Shown here piece by piece: positions 6,189 to 13,805 of a stretch of 28,428 nucleotides of DNA. Made by a program: the position numbers and the translations under genes. Source of the stretch: Desulfovibrio sp. Dsv1 (GTDB lineage Bacteria; Desulfobacterota; Desulfovibrionia; Desulfovibrionales; Desulfovibrionaceae); assembly GCA_000403945.1 (NCBI GenBank), contig APFI01000346.1, forward strand, positions 1-28,428. Direction: 5' to 3'. Position 1 is the stretch's first letter. Each line of letters begins with the position of its first letter. The notes under the pieces were generated by a model, which worked only from the letters and a program-made list of their open reading frames with translations, did not search any database and had not been told where the DNA came from.

Positions 6189-7301
6189 TTATCGGGCACA
6201 CGCTCCGGCCGGACTGGCGCCTTCATCCTGATCGGAATAGTGCTCCGCGATATCCCGGAACCTGTCCTGAATGGCCGCGAAAGCGTCCACCACATCCGGG
6301 TCGAACTGCGTGCCGCGTCCGGCCAGGATGATTTTTGCGGCCATGTCGTGGCTCATGGGCGGCTTGTAGACGCGATGGCTGCGCAGGGCGTCGTAAACAT
6401 CGGCCACGCTCATCAACCGGGCCGAGAGGGGAATTTCCCCACCCTTGAGTCCGCGCGGATAACCCATGCCGTCCCAGCGTTCGTGGTGGCAATGGGCGAT
6501 GTCGCTGGCGACGCGCAAAAAGGAATTGCCGCCCAGCACCTGCTCGGCCGAGGCCAGCACCGCGCGCCCGCGCACGGTATGTTCCTTCATGGCCTCGTAT
6601 TCCTCGTCGGTCAACGGCCCCGGCTTCTGCAGCACGGCGTCGGTAATGGCTACCTTGCCCACGTCGTGCAGGGGCGCGGACAGGTACAGCCAGTAGATGG
6701 CGTCCGCGTTGAGCTGTTCCGCATACTTGGGCAGTGAAGCCATGTATTCGGCCAGGGCCCGGACGTAATTCTGGGTGCGCTTGATGTGCGCCCCCGTCTC
6801 CGGGTCGCGCCATTCGGCCAGCTTGGCCATGGCGTGAATGGTGGCTTCCTGGGTCAGGGCCAGCTGGCGGGTGCGCTCGTCCACCAGTTCTTTGAGGTGG
6901 TCGCGGTGGCGTTTGAATTCCAGCTGGTTGGCCACGCGTCTGCGCACCAGCGGGGCCTGAAAGGGTTTTTTGATGTAGTCCTGCGCTCCCAGGGAAAGCC
7001 CTTCGGCCTCATCGACCTCCTCGTTCTGGGCCGTGATGAACATGACCGGAATGTCGCGGGTGCGCTGCGACCCCTTGAGCCGGCGGCAGACCTCATAGCC
7101 GTTCATGCCGGGCATGATCACGTCCAGCAGGATGAGGTCCGGCGTGGGGTCGCCTGCGGCCAGGCGCAGGGCGTCCCGGCCGTTTTTGGCGAACATGATG
7201 GTATAGTCCCCGCGCAGGCTTTCGCTCAGAATGCGCAGGTTTTCCGGCGCATCGTCCACAATCAGCACGCGGCCGGAATGGAGGGGAGGGGCGAGGCTCA
7301 C
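6189..7301 (-). CDS. Two-component response regulator with HD-GYP (c-di-GMP phosphodiesterase) domain
   Basis: 370 residues: an N-terminal receiver domain (about 10-125) with Asp60 in LILLDVIMPGMNG and the conserved Lys112 (YIKKPF). A helical linker (about 128-155) and an HD-GYP domain (about 155-350) follow. All hallmark residues are present: His212-Asp213 (LHDVGK), HHERWDGMGYP (272-282) and the ADVYDAL segment, so c-di-GMP hydrolysis to pGpG/GMP is predicted. No sensor kinase is nearby. The gene begins with GTG overlapping the stop codon of the upstream lipoprotein gene by 4 nt (GTGA), so it is translationally coupled to the lipid transport operon. That is an unusual partner for a c-di-GMP regulator. 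Confidence 0.92.
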   Translation of the reverse strand: MSLAPPLHSGRVLIVDDAPENLRILSESLRGDYTIMFAKNGRDALRLAAGDPTPDLILLDVIMPGMNGYEVCRRLKGSQRTRDIPVMFITAQNEEVDEAEGLSLGAQDYIKKPFQAPLVRRRVANQLEFKRHRDHLKELVDERTRQLALTQEATIHAMAKLAEWRDPETGAHIKRTQNYVRALAEYMASLPKYAEQLNADAIYWLYLSAPLHDVGKVAITDAVLQKPGPLTDEEYEAMKEHTVRGRAVLASAEQVLGGNSFLRVASDIAHCHHERWDGMGYPRGLKGGEIPLSARLMSVADVYDALRSHRVYKPPMSHDMAAKIILAGRGTQFDPDVVDAFAAIQDRFRDIAEHYSDQDEGASPAGACAR

Positions 7302-7894
7302 GACTTTTTTCCGGCCATCAGCGGCGGCAGCTTTTCGGACAGGTACTCCGCCATACGGCGTACCAGACGGCTTTCCGCGCCCACCAGCACTTCATAGGTT
7401 TTGCCCCGCACCATTTCCTCGGCGGCATAGATGCCCCGGCCCAGAATGGCGTTGTCCCTGTTCCGCAGCGACCAGTGCGCCTCCAGCACGGCCTTGTCGT
7501 CAAAATTGCCGTCCAGACGCTGCACGTCCAGCAGCAGCGTGAAGTCGCCGCCGTTCTCGTCGCCGGAGGGCAGCACATTGACGCCCCCGGCCATCAGCGG
7601 CGGGGTCAGCGTTTCCTGGACGACGCGGCGCACGCCGTGCCCCAGCGGTTCGGACCAGGCGTGGAATTCGGCTATGATCAGGCGGGTCCGGCCGTTCGCG
7701 CGGCTGACGATGCCGTTGCGATCCAGATATTCCGGCACATTAACCTGGGCCACGCGTAGGCTTTTGGCGGGCAGGCCGTCGGCATGCACCGGTTCCGATG
7801 AACTTTCCAACAGATAATAATTTGTGGGCGTGCTGCGGCCGCAGGCGGTCAGCAGCGTCAGCAGCGCGGTCAGCAATACAAGGCGGCGTGACAT
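7298..7894 (-). CDS. ABC-type transport auxiliary lipoprotein (PqiC / DUF330-like)
   Basis: 198 residues with a lipoprotein signal (MSRRLVLLTALLTLLTAC, lipobox LTAC, Cys18 as the acylated residue). The mature start is GRSTPTNYYLLESS, matching the YYLL motif of the PqiC/DUF330 family, outer-membrane lipoproteins accompanying MCE transporters. ATG 7894 shares one base with the MCE gene's stop (TGATG), with AGGAAA upstream. Directly after it comes the HD-GYP regulator. The residue after Cys is Gly, not Asp, consistent with outer membrane sorting. Likely role: outer-membrane end of the lipid path in the envelope. Confidence 0.85.
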   Translation of the reverse strand: MSRRLVLLTALLTLLTACGRSTPTNYYLLESSSEPVHADGLPAKSLRVAQVNVPEYLDRNGIVSRANGRTRLIIAEFHAWSEPLGHGVRRVVQETLTPPLMAGGVNVLPSGDENGGDFTLLLDVQRLDGNFDDKAVLEAHWSLRNRDNAILGRGIYAAEEMVRGKTYEVLVGAESRLVRRMAEYLSEKLPPLMAGKKS

Positions 7895-8859
7895 CAGCGT
7901 TTTCCTTTTTTGCCCTTGAGCAGGGCTTCCGGGTTGCGTTCAACCATATCCGTGAGATCGCGCAGCGAACGGGCCGCGGCGATGGCTTCCTTGAGCAGGC
8001 GGCGCAGGTCGTTCATGGTCGGTGAATCGCGCCCCAGCATGTTCTCGGCCGATCCCGTGGCCCTGCGCAACTGTTCGGCGGCCTGGGCCGTATTGGTCAT
8101 GGCGTCGCGGAAGGCCGCCAGCGCGCCGGGCAGCTCCTGGCGCACGGCCCTGGCCGCGCCGTCGATCTGCTGCAGAACGCTGTCCGCCGCGTTGCGCAGG
8201 GAACTGGCCTTGAGTATCTGATGTGCCTCGGCGAAGGTGCCCGCAAAAGCGGCGATGCCCTCCTTGAGCTTGCCGTCGGCCAAGGCCTGGGCCAGGCTCT
8301 CCAGAATGGAATCCAGCGAATGGACCATCTGCTCCAAGGGCAGTTTGGCCAGGGTGCGCTGGAGCGTGTCAATGGGCGAGGGCACGGTGGGAATTTCCAG
8401 ATCCGGCGTGGAGGAGCGGAAATTGGCCGGGGTGTCCGGATAAAAATCCAGCTCCACGCGGTACTGGCCGGTGATCAGGCTCTGCAACTGCAGACGGGCC
8501 CGCAGGCCGCGCTGGACCATGCGCCGGATGATCTCCTGCTGGAAGGATTCGGAAACGCCTGTGCCGCTGGAGTGCACGAAGCTTTTTTCGTCAATGCGGA
8601 TGAGCACCGGGATGGTCACGTTGGAGTCGCGCGAATTGGCCACCAGGTTAATCTGGGTGACGCTGCCCATGGGCACGCCGCGAAAGACCACGGGCGCGCC
8701 GATGGAAAGGCCGCTCACCGAGCCGTCGAAATACAGCACGTATTCGACGTCGCTGCTGAACAGGCGTCCCCCCCCAAACAGGCTCACGCCCAGGGCGAAG
8801 AGGGCGATGCCGCCCAGCACAAAAGCGCCCACCGTTGTTTTGTATGCTTGTGATGTCAT
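7894..8859 (-). CDS. mlaD: MCE-domain substrate-binding protein of Mla-type lipid transporter
   Basis: 321 residues: an N-terminal membrane anchor (about 11-30, VGAFVLGGIALFALGVSLFG) followed by an MCE domain (about 38-118, with DGSVSGLSIGAPVVFRGVPMGSV). A long helical C-terminal region (about 170-310) follows, resembling the needle-forming helices of PqiB/LetB-like or Mce proteins rather than the short E. coli MlaD. A single MCE repeat is seen. It should form a periplasmic hexamer on the inner-membrane MlaEF complex and pass phospholipids across the envelope. It overlaps the ATPase gene by 4 nt (ATGA) and the lipoprotein gene by one base. Confidence 0.9.
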   Translation of the reverse strand: MTSQAYKTTVGAFVLGGIALFALGVSLFGGGRLFSSDVEYVLYFDGSVSGLSIGAPVVFRGVPMGSVTQINLVANSRDSNVTIPVLIRIDEKSFVHSSGTGVSESFQQEIIRRMVQRGLRARLQLQSLITGQYRVELDFYPDTPANFRSSTPDLEIPTVPSPIDTLQRTLAKLPLEQMVHSLDSILESLAQALADGKLKEGIAAFAGTFAEAHQILKASSLRNAADSVLQQIDGAARAVRQELPGALAAFRDAMTNTAQAAEQLRRATGSAENMLGRDSPTMNDLRRLLKEAIAAARSLRDLTDMVERNPEALLKGKKGKR

Positions 8860-9728
8860 GCTGGGATATCCTTGTCCGGCAGGGCTGTCCCGGCGTCATT
8901 GGCGGGGTCTTTCCCGTCGCGTCCGCCGCCTCTGGTCAGGAAGAGCAGGGCGCGTTTTTCGGTATGTGGGTTGCGGACCAGTTCGTTGGGATTGCCCCTG
9001 GCCGTGACTGAGCGGGTTTTGGCGTCCAGAAAGATGCTGTTGCTGGCAATGGAAAAAATACTGGACAGTTCGTGGGAGACAATGACGAAAGTGGTGCCCA
9101 GTGTGTCCCGCAGTTCCAGAATCAGATCGTCCAGCATGCGAGAGCTGACCGGATCCAGGCCGGCGGAGGGTTCATCCAGAAAGAGGATCCGGGGGTCCAG
9201 GGCCAGGGCGCGGGCCAGACCGGCGCGCTTGCGCATGCCGCCGCTGATCTCCGAAGGGTAGTAATCTTCAAAGCCGGCCAGTCCGGCCAGGGCCAGCTTG
9301 AGCGATGCCTGCTCGCGGACTTCCTCGTCATCCAGGTCCGTGTACTGCTGGAGGGGCAGGCCCACGTTTTCGGCCAGGGTCATGGAACTCCACAGCGCCC
9401 CGCCCTGGAAGAGCACGCCCGCGTGGCGCATGATCCGGCGGCGCGCGTCCTCGCCGCAGCCCCAGAAGTCCGTGCCGTCGTAGAGCACCTGTCCGTCCTG
9501 GGGGGGCTTGAGGCCCATGAGTACCCGCAGCAGGGTGCTTTTGCCGCAGCCCGAACCGCCCATGATGAAAAAGACATCTCCGGCGCGCACGTCGAAATTC
9601 ACGTCGCGCATGAGCGCAAAAGATCCGTAGCCTGCCTGGAGGTCACGCACGCTGACCCGGATTTCGTGTCCATCCGTTCCGGCGGGTTCCGCCGTTGGCG
9701 TATTTTTCGCGTCCGTTTCCCTGGTCAT
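8856..9728 (-). CDS. mlaF: ABC transporter ATPase of Mla-type lipid transporter
   Basis: 290 residues with a complete ABC ATPase set: Walker A GGSGCGKST (57-65), Q-loop Gln108 (VLFQGGALW), signature ISGGMRKRAGLARA (161-174), Walker B ILFLDEPSAGLD (181-192) and H-loop His219 (VSHE). The GGMRKR form of the signature and FQGGALW are typical of MlaF/MKL proteins. ATG 9728 begins one base after the permease stop; an upstream in-frame ATG (9791) lies within the permease gene and is rejected. The first 20 residues are hydrophilic and variable. It powers the MlaE permease at the inner membrane. Confidence 0.95.
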   Translation of the reverse strand: MTRETDAKNTPTAEPAGTDGHEIRVSVRDLQAGYGSFALMRDVNFDVRAGDVFFIMGGSGCGKSTLLRVLMGLKPPQDGQVLYDGTDFWGCGEDARRRIMRHAGVLFQGGALWSSMTLAENVGLPLQQYTDLDDEEVREQASLKLALAGLAGFEDYYPSEISGGMRKRAGLARALALDPRILFLDEPSAGLDPVSSRMLDDLILELRDTLGTTFVIVSHELSSIFSIASNSIFLDAKTRSVTARGNPNELVRNPHTEKRALLFLTRGGGRDGKDPANDAGTALPDKDIPA

Positions 9729-9729
9729 G

Positions 9730-10857
9730 TCAGACGCCCAGCACGTTGCAGATGACGGTGATGACGGCCGTGGCCACGATGATGCCCACAATGGAATGGA
9801 CCACCGCCGTGGTAGTGGCCTGGCCCACGGCCCGGGCGCTGCGCCCGCAGCGCATGCCCTGATAGCAGCCCGCCACGGCGATGATGACCCCGAACACCGT
9901 GCCGTAGACCATGCCGATGATCACATGCCTGAAAGGCACCATCTGGGTGGTGGCGTTGAAATATTCCATGGGGTTGAGACCCAGCATCATAACGCCCACC
10001 AGATAGCCGCCCAGCACGCCCATGAGATCGGCGTAGAGGGTCAGCAGGGGCACCATGACCGTGAGCGCCAGCACGCGCGGCAGCACCAGAAAGTCCGCAG
10101 GAGAAATGCCCAGGGTGGACAGTGCGTCCACCTCCTCGTTGACCTGCATGGTGCCGATGAGGGCCGCGTAAGCCGCACCCACCCGGCCCGACATGACCAC
10201 ACCCGCCATGATCGCGCCCATGACCCGCAGCATGCCGATGCCCACCAGCCCCGCCACATAGATCTGCGCGCCGAACCGGGTCAGCTGTACCGCGCCCACA
10301 AAGGCCAGGATCAGGCCGAAGAGCAGACTGGTGAGGGAAATGATCGGCAGGGCCTGCACGCCGCATTCGTGCATGGCCGCCACGAAATCCTGCGGGCGCA
10401 TCTTGGCGCGGCCCAGAAAAAACCGCCAGAGCGAGAGCGTGATTTCGCCGCAGAAATTGAGAAAGTCCGCCGCCTTGGGCGGCAGGGAGAGGACGCTGTC
10501 CCCCATTCGGTATAAAAAGGATGTATCGGCCTTTTTGCGGGTCGCGCCTTCCTGGGCGGGCACGGTGAAGGCCATGCGCAGCAGGTGTTCCAGACCTTTC
10601 GGCAAATCTAGTTCCACGGAGAGCTCGCGGGCGCGCGCGGCTTTGACCAGCTGGACCAGAAAGACCAGCAGGCTGGTGTCCCACTGGCCCAGCTCCGCAG
10701 CCTCCAGGCGCAGTTCGCGCACGCGTTGGTCCGCAAGGCCGGTCAGGGCCGCGTCGGTCTCTTCGGGCCAGGGCTCTTCCATGTTCCAGCGGCCGCCCAC
10801 CTTTACGATCCAGAGCGGCCCCCTGGCCGAAGCTGTTACTTGCGGACTTGTTTCCAT
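9730..10857 (-). CDS. mlaE: MlaE-type permease with N-terminal STAS-like domain
   Basis: 375 residues. Residues 1-115 look like a STAS domain (VKVGGRWNMEEP ... LRLEAAELGQWDTSLLVFLVQLVKAAR), the role played by separate MlaB in E. coli. Residues about 125-375 are the MlaE/YrbE permease with several membrane helices and the family segments SGRVGAAYAALIGTMQVNEEVDAL and VLPRVLALTVMVPLLT. The fusion explains the lack of an mlaB gene. It is first in the operon, divergent from polA. No ribosome-binding site precedes ATG 10857 and a promoter-like element ends only six bases upstream, so the mRNA may be leaderless. Confidence 0.93.
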   Translation of the reverse strand: METSPQVTASARGPLWIVKVGGRWNMEEPWPEETDAALTGLADQRVRELRLEAAELGQWDTSLLVFLVQLVKAARARELSVELDLPKGLEHLLRMAFTVPAQEGATRKKADTSFLYRMGDSVLSLPPKAADFLNFCGEITLSLWRFFLGRAKMRPQDFVAAMHECGVQALPIISLTSLLFGLILAFVGAVQLTRFGAQIYVAGLVGIGMLRVMGAIMAGVVMSGRVGAAYAALIGTMQVNEEVDALSTLGISPADFLVLPRVLALTVMVPLLTLYADLMGVLGGYLVGVMMLGLNPMEYFNATTQMVPFRHVIIGMVYGTVFGVIIAVAGCYQGMRCGRSARAVGQATTTAVVHSIVGIIVATAVITVICNVLGV

Positions 10858-10863
10858 CCCTAT

Positions 10864-10892
10864 ATCATACCCGCAGCATCTGTTCTCCGCAA
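10864..10892 (-). promoter_or_regulatory. Candidate promoter of the mla operon, giving a leaderless mRNA
   Basis: On the minus strand TTGCGG (10892-10887), 17 bp, TATGAT (10869-10864). The -10 match is 5/6. The expected start site, seven bases past the -10, is the A of the mlaE ATG at 10857. Confidence 0.5.
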
Positions 10893-10938
10893 GCGGCGGC
10901 GCCAGCCGGGCCGCGCAAACCTCAACTCCACTGCCGCC

Positions 10939-13695
10939 ATGTCACTGAAAGAACGCCTGGGCCTTGCCGCTGCTCCCATTTTTCTGATGGACGGTTCCGC
11001 CTTTATTTACCGGGGATTTTTCGCCAATAAAAACATGCAGCGCTCCGACGGTTTTCCCACCAACGCCCTAGTGGTGGTGACCCGCGTGCTCTTGCGCATC
11101 CTGCGCGAGGAACGGCCCAAGTATTTCGTTTTCGTCAAGGACGGCAAGGGCAAGAATTTCCGGCACGAAATTTTTCCGCTCTACAAGGCCAACCGTGACG
11201 CCATGCCCGAGGATCTGGCCCGCCAGATCGACCCCATCGTGCGCATGGTGCGGGCGCTGGGACTCAAGCTGGAAATTTCCGAAGGCTGCGAGGCCGACGA
11301 CTGCATAGCTTCCCTGGCGGCCCGTTTTTCCGCCGAGTATCCGGTGGTCATCGTCAGCGGCGACAAGGATCTGAAGCAGTGTCTGGGTCCCAACGTTTAT
11401 ATGTGGGATCCGGCGGCGCGCGAGGAAAAACTGCTCAGCGAGGCCGAATTCCGGGCCGAAAGCGGGGTCAGCCCGGCCCAGTGGCCCGACGTGCAGGCCC
11501 TGGTGGGCGACGCCAGCGACAATATCCCCGGCGTGCCGGGCATCGGCCCCAAGACCGCGCGCCAGATTTTCGAGATCTGCCCCAGTCTGGAGGACATCCG
11601 GGATCATTTCGCCCTGCTGCCGCCCAAAATTCAGGACAAGATGCGCGGCCATCTGGAAGACATGTTCATCTGGCGCGAACTGACCACCCTATCGCTCCAG
11701 GTCTGCACGGATCTGCATCTGGACGACCTGGCCGTGCAGCCGCTGGACGTGCCCGAATGCCGCTCCCTGGCCGAGGAATTCGAACTTTTCGCCCTGCGCC
11801 GGGAAATGGCCGCGCTGCTGCGCCGCTTGAGCGAGGATGAGACGGTCGCGTCGCTTCCGGTGGAACAGATCGGCACTGTCGCGTCTGTGGCTGAGACCGC
11901 CGACGCGGCCGCCACGCGGAAGAGCGGGGAACAAACGGCTTCAGCCGCGTCCGCTCAGCCCGGCGGCGCGTCGCGTCCCCAGATTCGCGTGGGCGCGCAG
12001 ATGAGCCTGCTGGAAGGGGTGGAGGAACCCTTGGCGCTCGAACTGTCCGACACGGCCGCCCTGCCGGACTGCGTGGGCCGCCCGGTGGCCCTGATCTGGC
12101 CGCAGGGTCCCAAGCATCCGCCGTATCTGGCCGTGGACGGAGACGTGGCGGAATACTGCTGGACCGGACGCATGGACGCTCTCTGCGCCTGGCTGCGGGC
12201 AGCCCGGCGGCTGGTGGTGGCCGACCTCAAGGCCCTGCTCATAGCCGCACCCTGCTGGCGCGATCTGCCTCTGGGTGAAACGCCGCCGCGTTGTTTCGAT
12301 CTGGGCCTGGCCGCCTATCTGCTCAATCCCGAGGAAAGCGACTACGGCTGGCCCCGGCTGGCCGCGCGCTGGGGAGCCTCCCTGAAACCGGAGGGTGGCG
12401 GTCCGGCCCGGCTGGCGCTGGACATGGCCGAGGCGCTGGAAAACCGCTTGGCCCGCGACGGCCTGCGCGACCTGTACAACACTCTGGAACTGCCCCTCAC
12501 GCCGGCGCTGGCCGAGATGGAAGGGCGCGGCGTGGCCATTGACGCCGCCGCGTTCCAGGCTTTTCTGTCCGACGTGCAGCATGAGCTGGACCGCCTCACC
12601 GTCGAGGTGTACGCGGCGGCTGGTACGACCTTCAACATTCGCTCGGCCCAGCAGCTTGGAGATGTGCTGTTCAACACACTGAATCTGCCCTCGCCGCGCA
12701 AGACCAGGGGTGGGCAGGCTTCCACCAGCCAGCAGACCCTGGAAAGGCTAGCCGGACGCCACAGCGTGGTGGACAGCATATTGCAATTCCGCAAACTGGA
12801 GAAAATGCGCTCCACCTATCTGGACCCGCTGCCGCGCCTGATGGACGGACAGGGCCGCATCCACACCACCTTCAATCAGAAGGCCACAGCCACCGGGCGA
12901 CTCTCCTCCAGCAATCCCAATCTGCAGAACATCCCGGTGCGTGGCCCGCTGGGCAGGCGCATGCGGGCCTGCTTCATCGCCGGGCCGGGCCGCACTCTGG
13001 TTTCCGCCGACTACTCCCAGGTGGAGCTGCGCGTGCTGGCCCACATGTCCCAGGATGCGGCTCTGCTGGACGCCTTCCGCCGGGGCGAGGACATTCACGC
13101 CCGCACCGCCGCCCTGGTGTACGATCTGCCCACCGACGCGGTCAGCCCGGACCAGCGCCGCAACGCCAAGACTATCAACTTCGGCCTGATCTACGGCATG
13201 GGCGCGCAGAAGCTGGGCCAAGCGCTCAAGATCAGCAGCGCCGAGGCCAAGGAATTCATCGCCCGCTATTTCGAGCGGCTCACGGGCCTTAAAAATTTTT
13301 ATGAAGAGGTGGAGGCCATGGCCAAGCGCCAGGGCTACGTGGCCACCCTGGGCGGCCGCCGCCGTCTGTTGCCCGACATCCTCTCGGCTAACGGCCAGGC
13401 TTTCGCCCTGGCCCGGCGGCAGGCCATCAACACGGTCATCCAGGGCTCGGCGGCGGACATCATCAAGCTGGCCATGCTGGCTGTGGCCCGTGACAAGGAA
13501 CTGCGGCGCATGGACGCCCGCCTGCTGTTGCAGGTGCACGACGAACTTTTGCTGGAAGCGCCGGAAGACGTTGGGTCTGAGGCCGGCGCGCGGGTGGCCG
13601 CCCTGATGGGCGCGGTGACCCCCGGCGGCGAGGCGCTTTCCGTGCCGCTGGTGGTGGATTGGGGGACTGGGCATGACTGGGGCACCGCCCACTAG
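10939..13695 (+). CDS. polA: DNA polymerase I (proofreading domain catalytically degenerate)
   Basis: 918 residues. The 5'-nuclease domain (about 1-300) keeps MDGSAFIYRGFF, DGKGKNFR, GCEADDCIA, SGDKDLKQ and the DNA-binding VGDASDNIPGVPGIGPKTA. The polymerase domain (about 530-918) has motif A SADYSQVELRV, motif B RRNAKTINFGLIYGMG and motif C LLQVHDELLLE. The central exonuclease-like domain (about 350-520) lacks the acidic metal ligands: no FDTET-like segment, no Asp at the NLKYD position and no YAAEDAD motif. It therefore resembles Taq-type enzymes without 3'-5' proofreading. An insertion rich in Ala/Thr/Ser (about 305-350) links the first two domains. ATG 10939 is chosen because the family N-terminus starts about here. 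No clear ribosome-binding site precedes it. Confidence 0.95.
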   Translation: MSLKERLGLAAAPIFLMDGSAFIYRGFFANKNMQRSDGFPTNALVVVTRVLLRILREERPKYFVFVKDGKGKNFRHEIFPLYKANRDAMPEDLARQIDPIVRMVRALGLKLEISEGCEADDCIASLAARFSAEYPVVIVSGDKDLKQCLGPNVYMWDPAAREEKLLSEAEFRAESGVSPAQWPDVQALVGDASDNIPGVPGIGPKTARQIFEICPSLEDIRDHFALLPPKIQDKMRGHLEDMFIWRELTTLSLQVCTDLHLDDLAVQPLDVPECRSLAEEFELFALRREMAALLRRLSEDETVASLPVEQIGTVASVAETADAAATRKSGEQTASAASAQPGGASRPQIRVGAQMSLLEGVEEPLALELSDTAALPDCVGRPVALIWPQGPKHPPYLAVDGDVAEYCWTGRMDALCAWLRAARRLVVADLKALLIAAPCWRDLPLGETPPRCFDLGLAAYLLNPEESDYGWPRLAARWGASLKPEGGGPARLALDMAEALENRLARDGLRDLYNTLELPLTPALAEMEGRGVAIDAAAFQAFLSDVQHELDRLTVEVYAAAGTTFNIRSAQQLGDVLFNTLNLPSPRKTRGGQASTSQQTLERLAGRHSVVDSILQFRKLEKMRSTYLDPLPRLMDGQGRIHTTFNQKATATGRLSSSNPNLQNIPVRGPLGRRMRACFIAGPGRTLVSADYSQVELRVLAHMSQDAALLDAFRRGEDIHARTAALVYDLPTDAVSPDQRRNAKTINFGLIYGMGAQKLGQALKISSAEAKEFIARYFERLTGLKNFYEEVEAMAKRQGYVATLGGRRRLLPDILSANGQAFALARRQAINTVIQGSAADIIKLAMLAVARDKELRRMDARLLLQVHDELLLEAPEDVGSEAGARVAALMGAVTPGGEALSVPLVVDWGTGHDWGTAH

Positions 13696-13721
13696 GCAAC
13701 CCACGCTTTGCGCGGGTTGCC
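13695..13721 (+). terminator. Hairpin at the end of polA
   Basis: GGCAACCC (13695-13702) and GGGTTGCC (13714-13721) form a perfect 8-bp stem, extended after one mismatch by CGC/GCG around a TTT loop. The stem starts on the last base of the polA stop codon. It is followed by CCCCACTTTC rather than a T tract, so termination may be only partial. Confidence 0.6.
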
Positions 13722-13746
13722 CCCACTTTCAGGAAAATTTGTTCTA

Positions 13747-13768
13747 TTTTTCCCCTTACCGGGAAAAA
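13747..13768. promoter_or_regulatory. Perfect inverted repeat upstream of the TraB fusion gene
   Basis: TTTTTCCC (13747-13754) and GGGAAAAA (13761-13768) flank the six-base CTTACC, in an A/T-rich island unlike the surrounding high-GC DNA. It is followed by TTTATT and then GGAGGAGAGG (13776-13785). It could be a second terminator for polA or a repressor site for the following cluster. The ribosome-binding-like GGAGG is 25 bases before the predicted ATG 13806, further than usual. Confidence 0.5.
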
Positions 13769-13805
13769 ATTTATTGGAGGAGAGGTAACGCCGGGGCAGC
13801 TTTGC

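Noticed and set aside
13776..13785. GGAGGAGAGG as direct ribosome-binding site for a hidden small ORF before the TraB fusion
   Set aside because: No ATG, GTG or TTG with a sustained frame occurs 5-12 bases after it.
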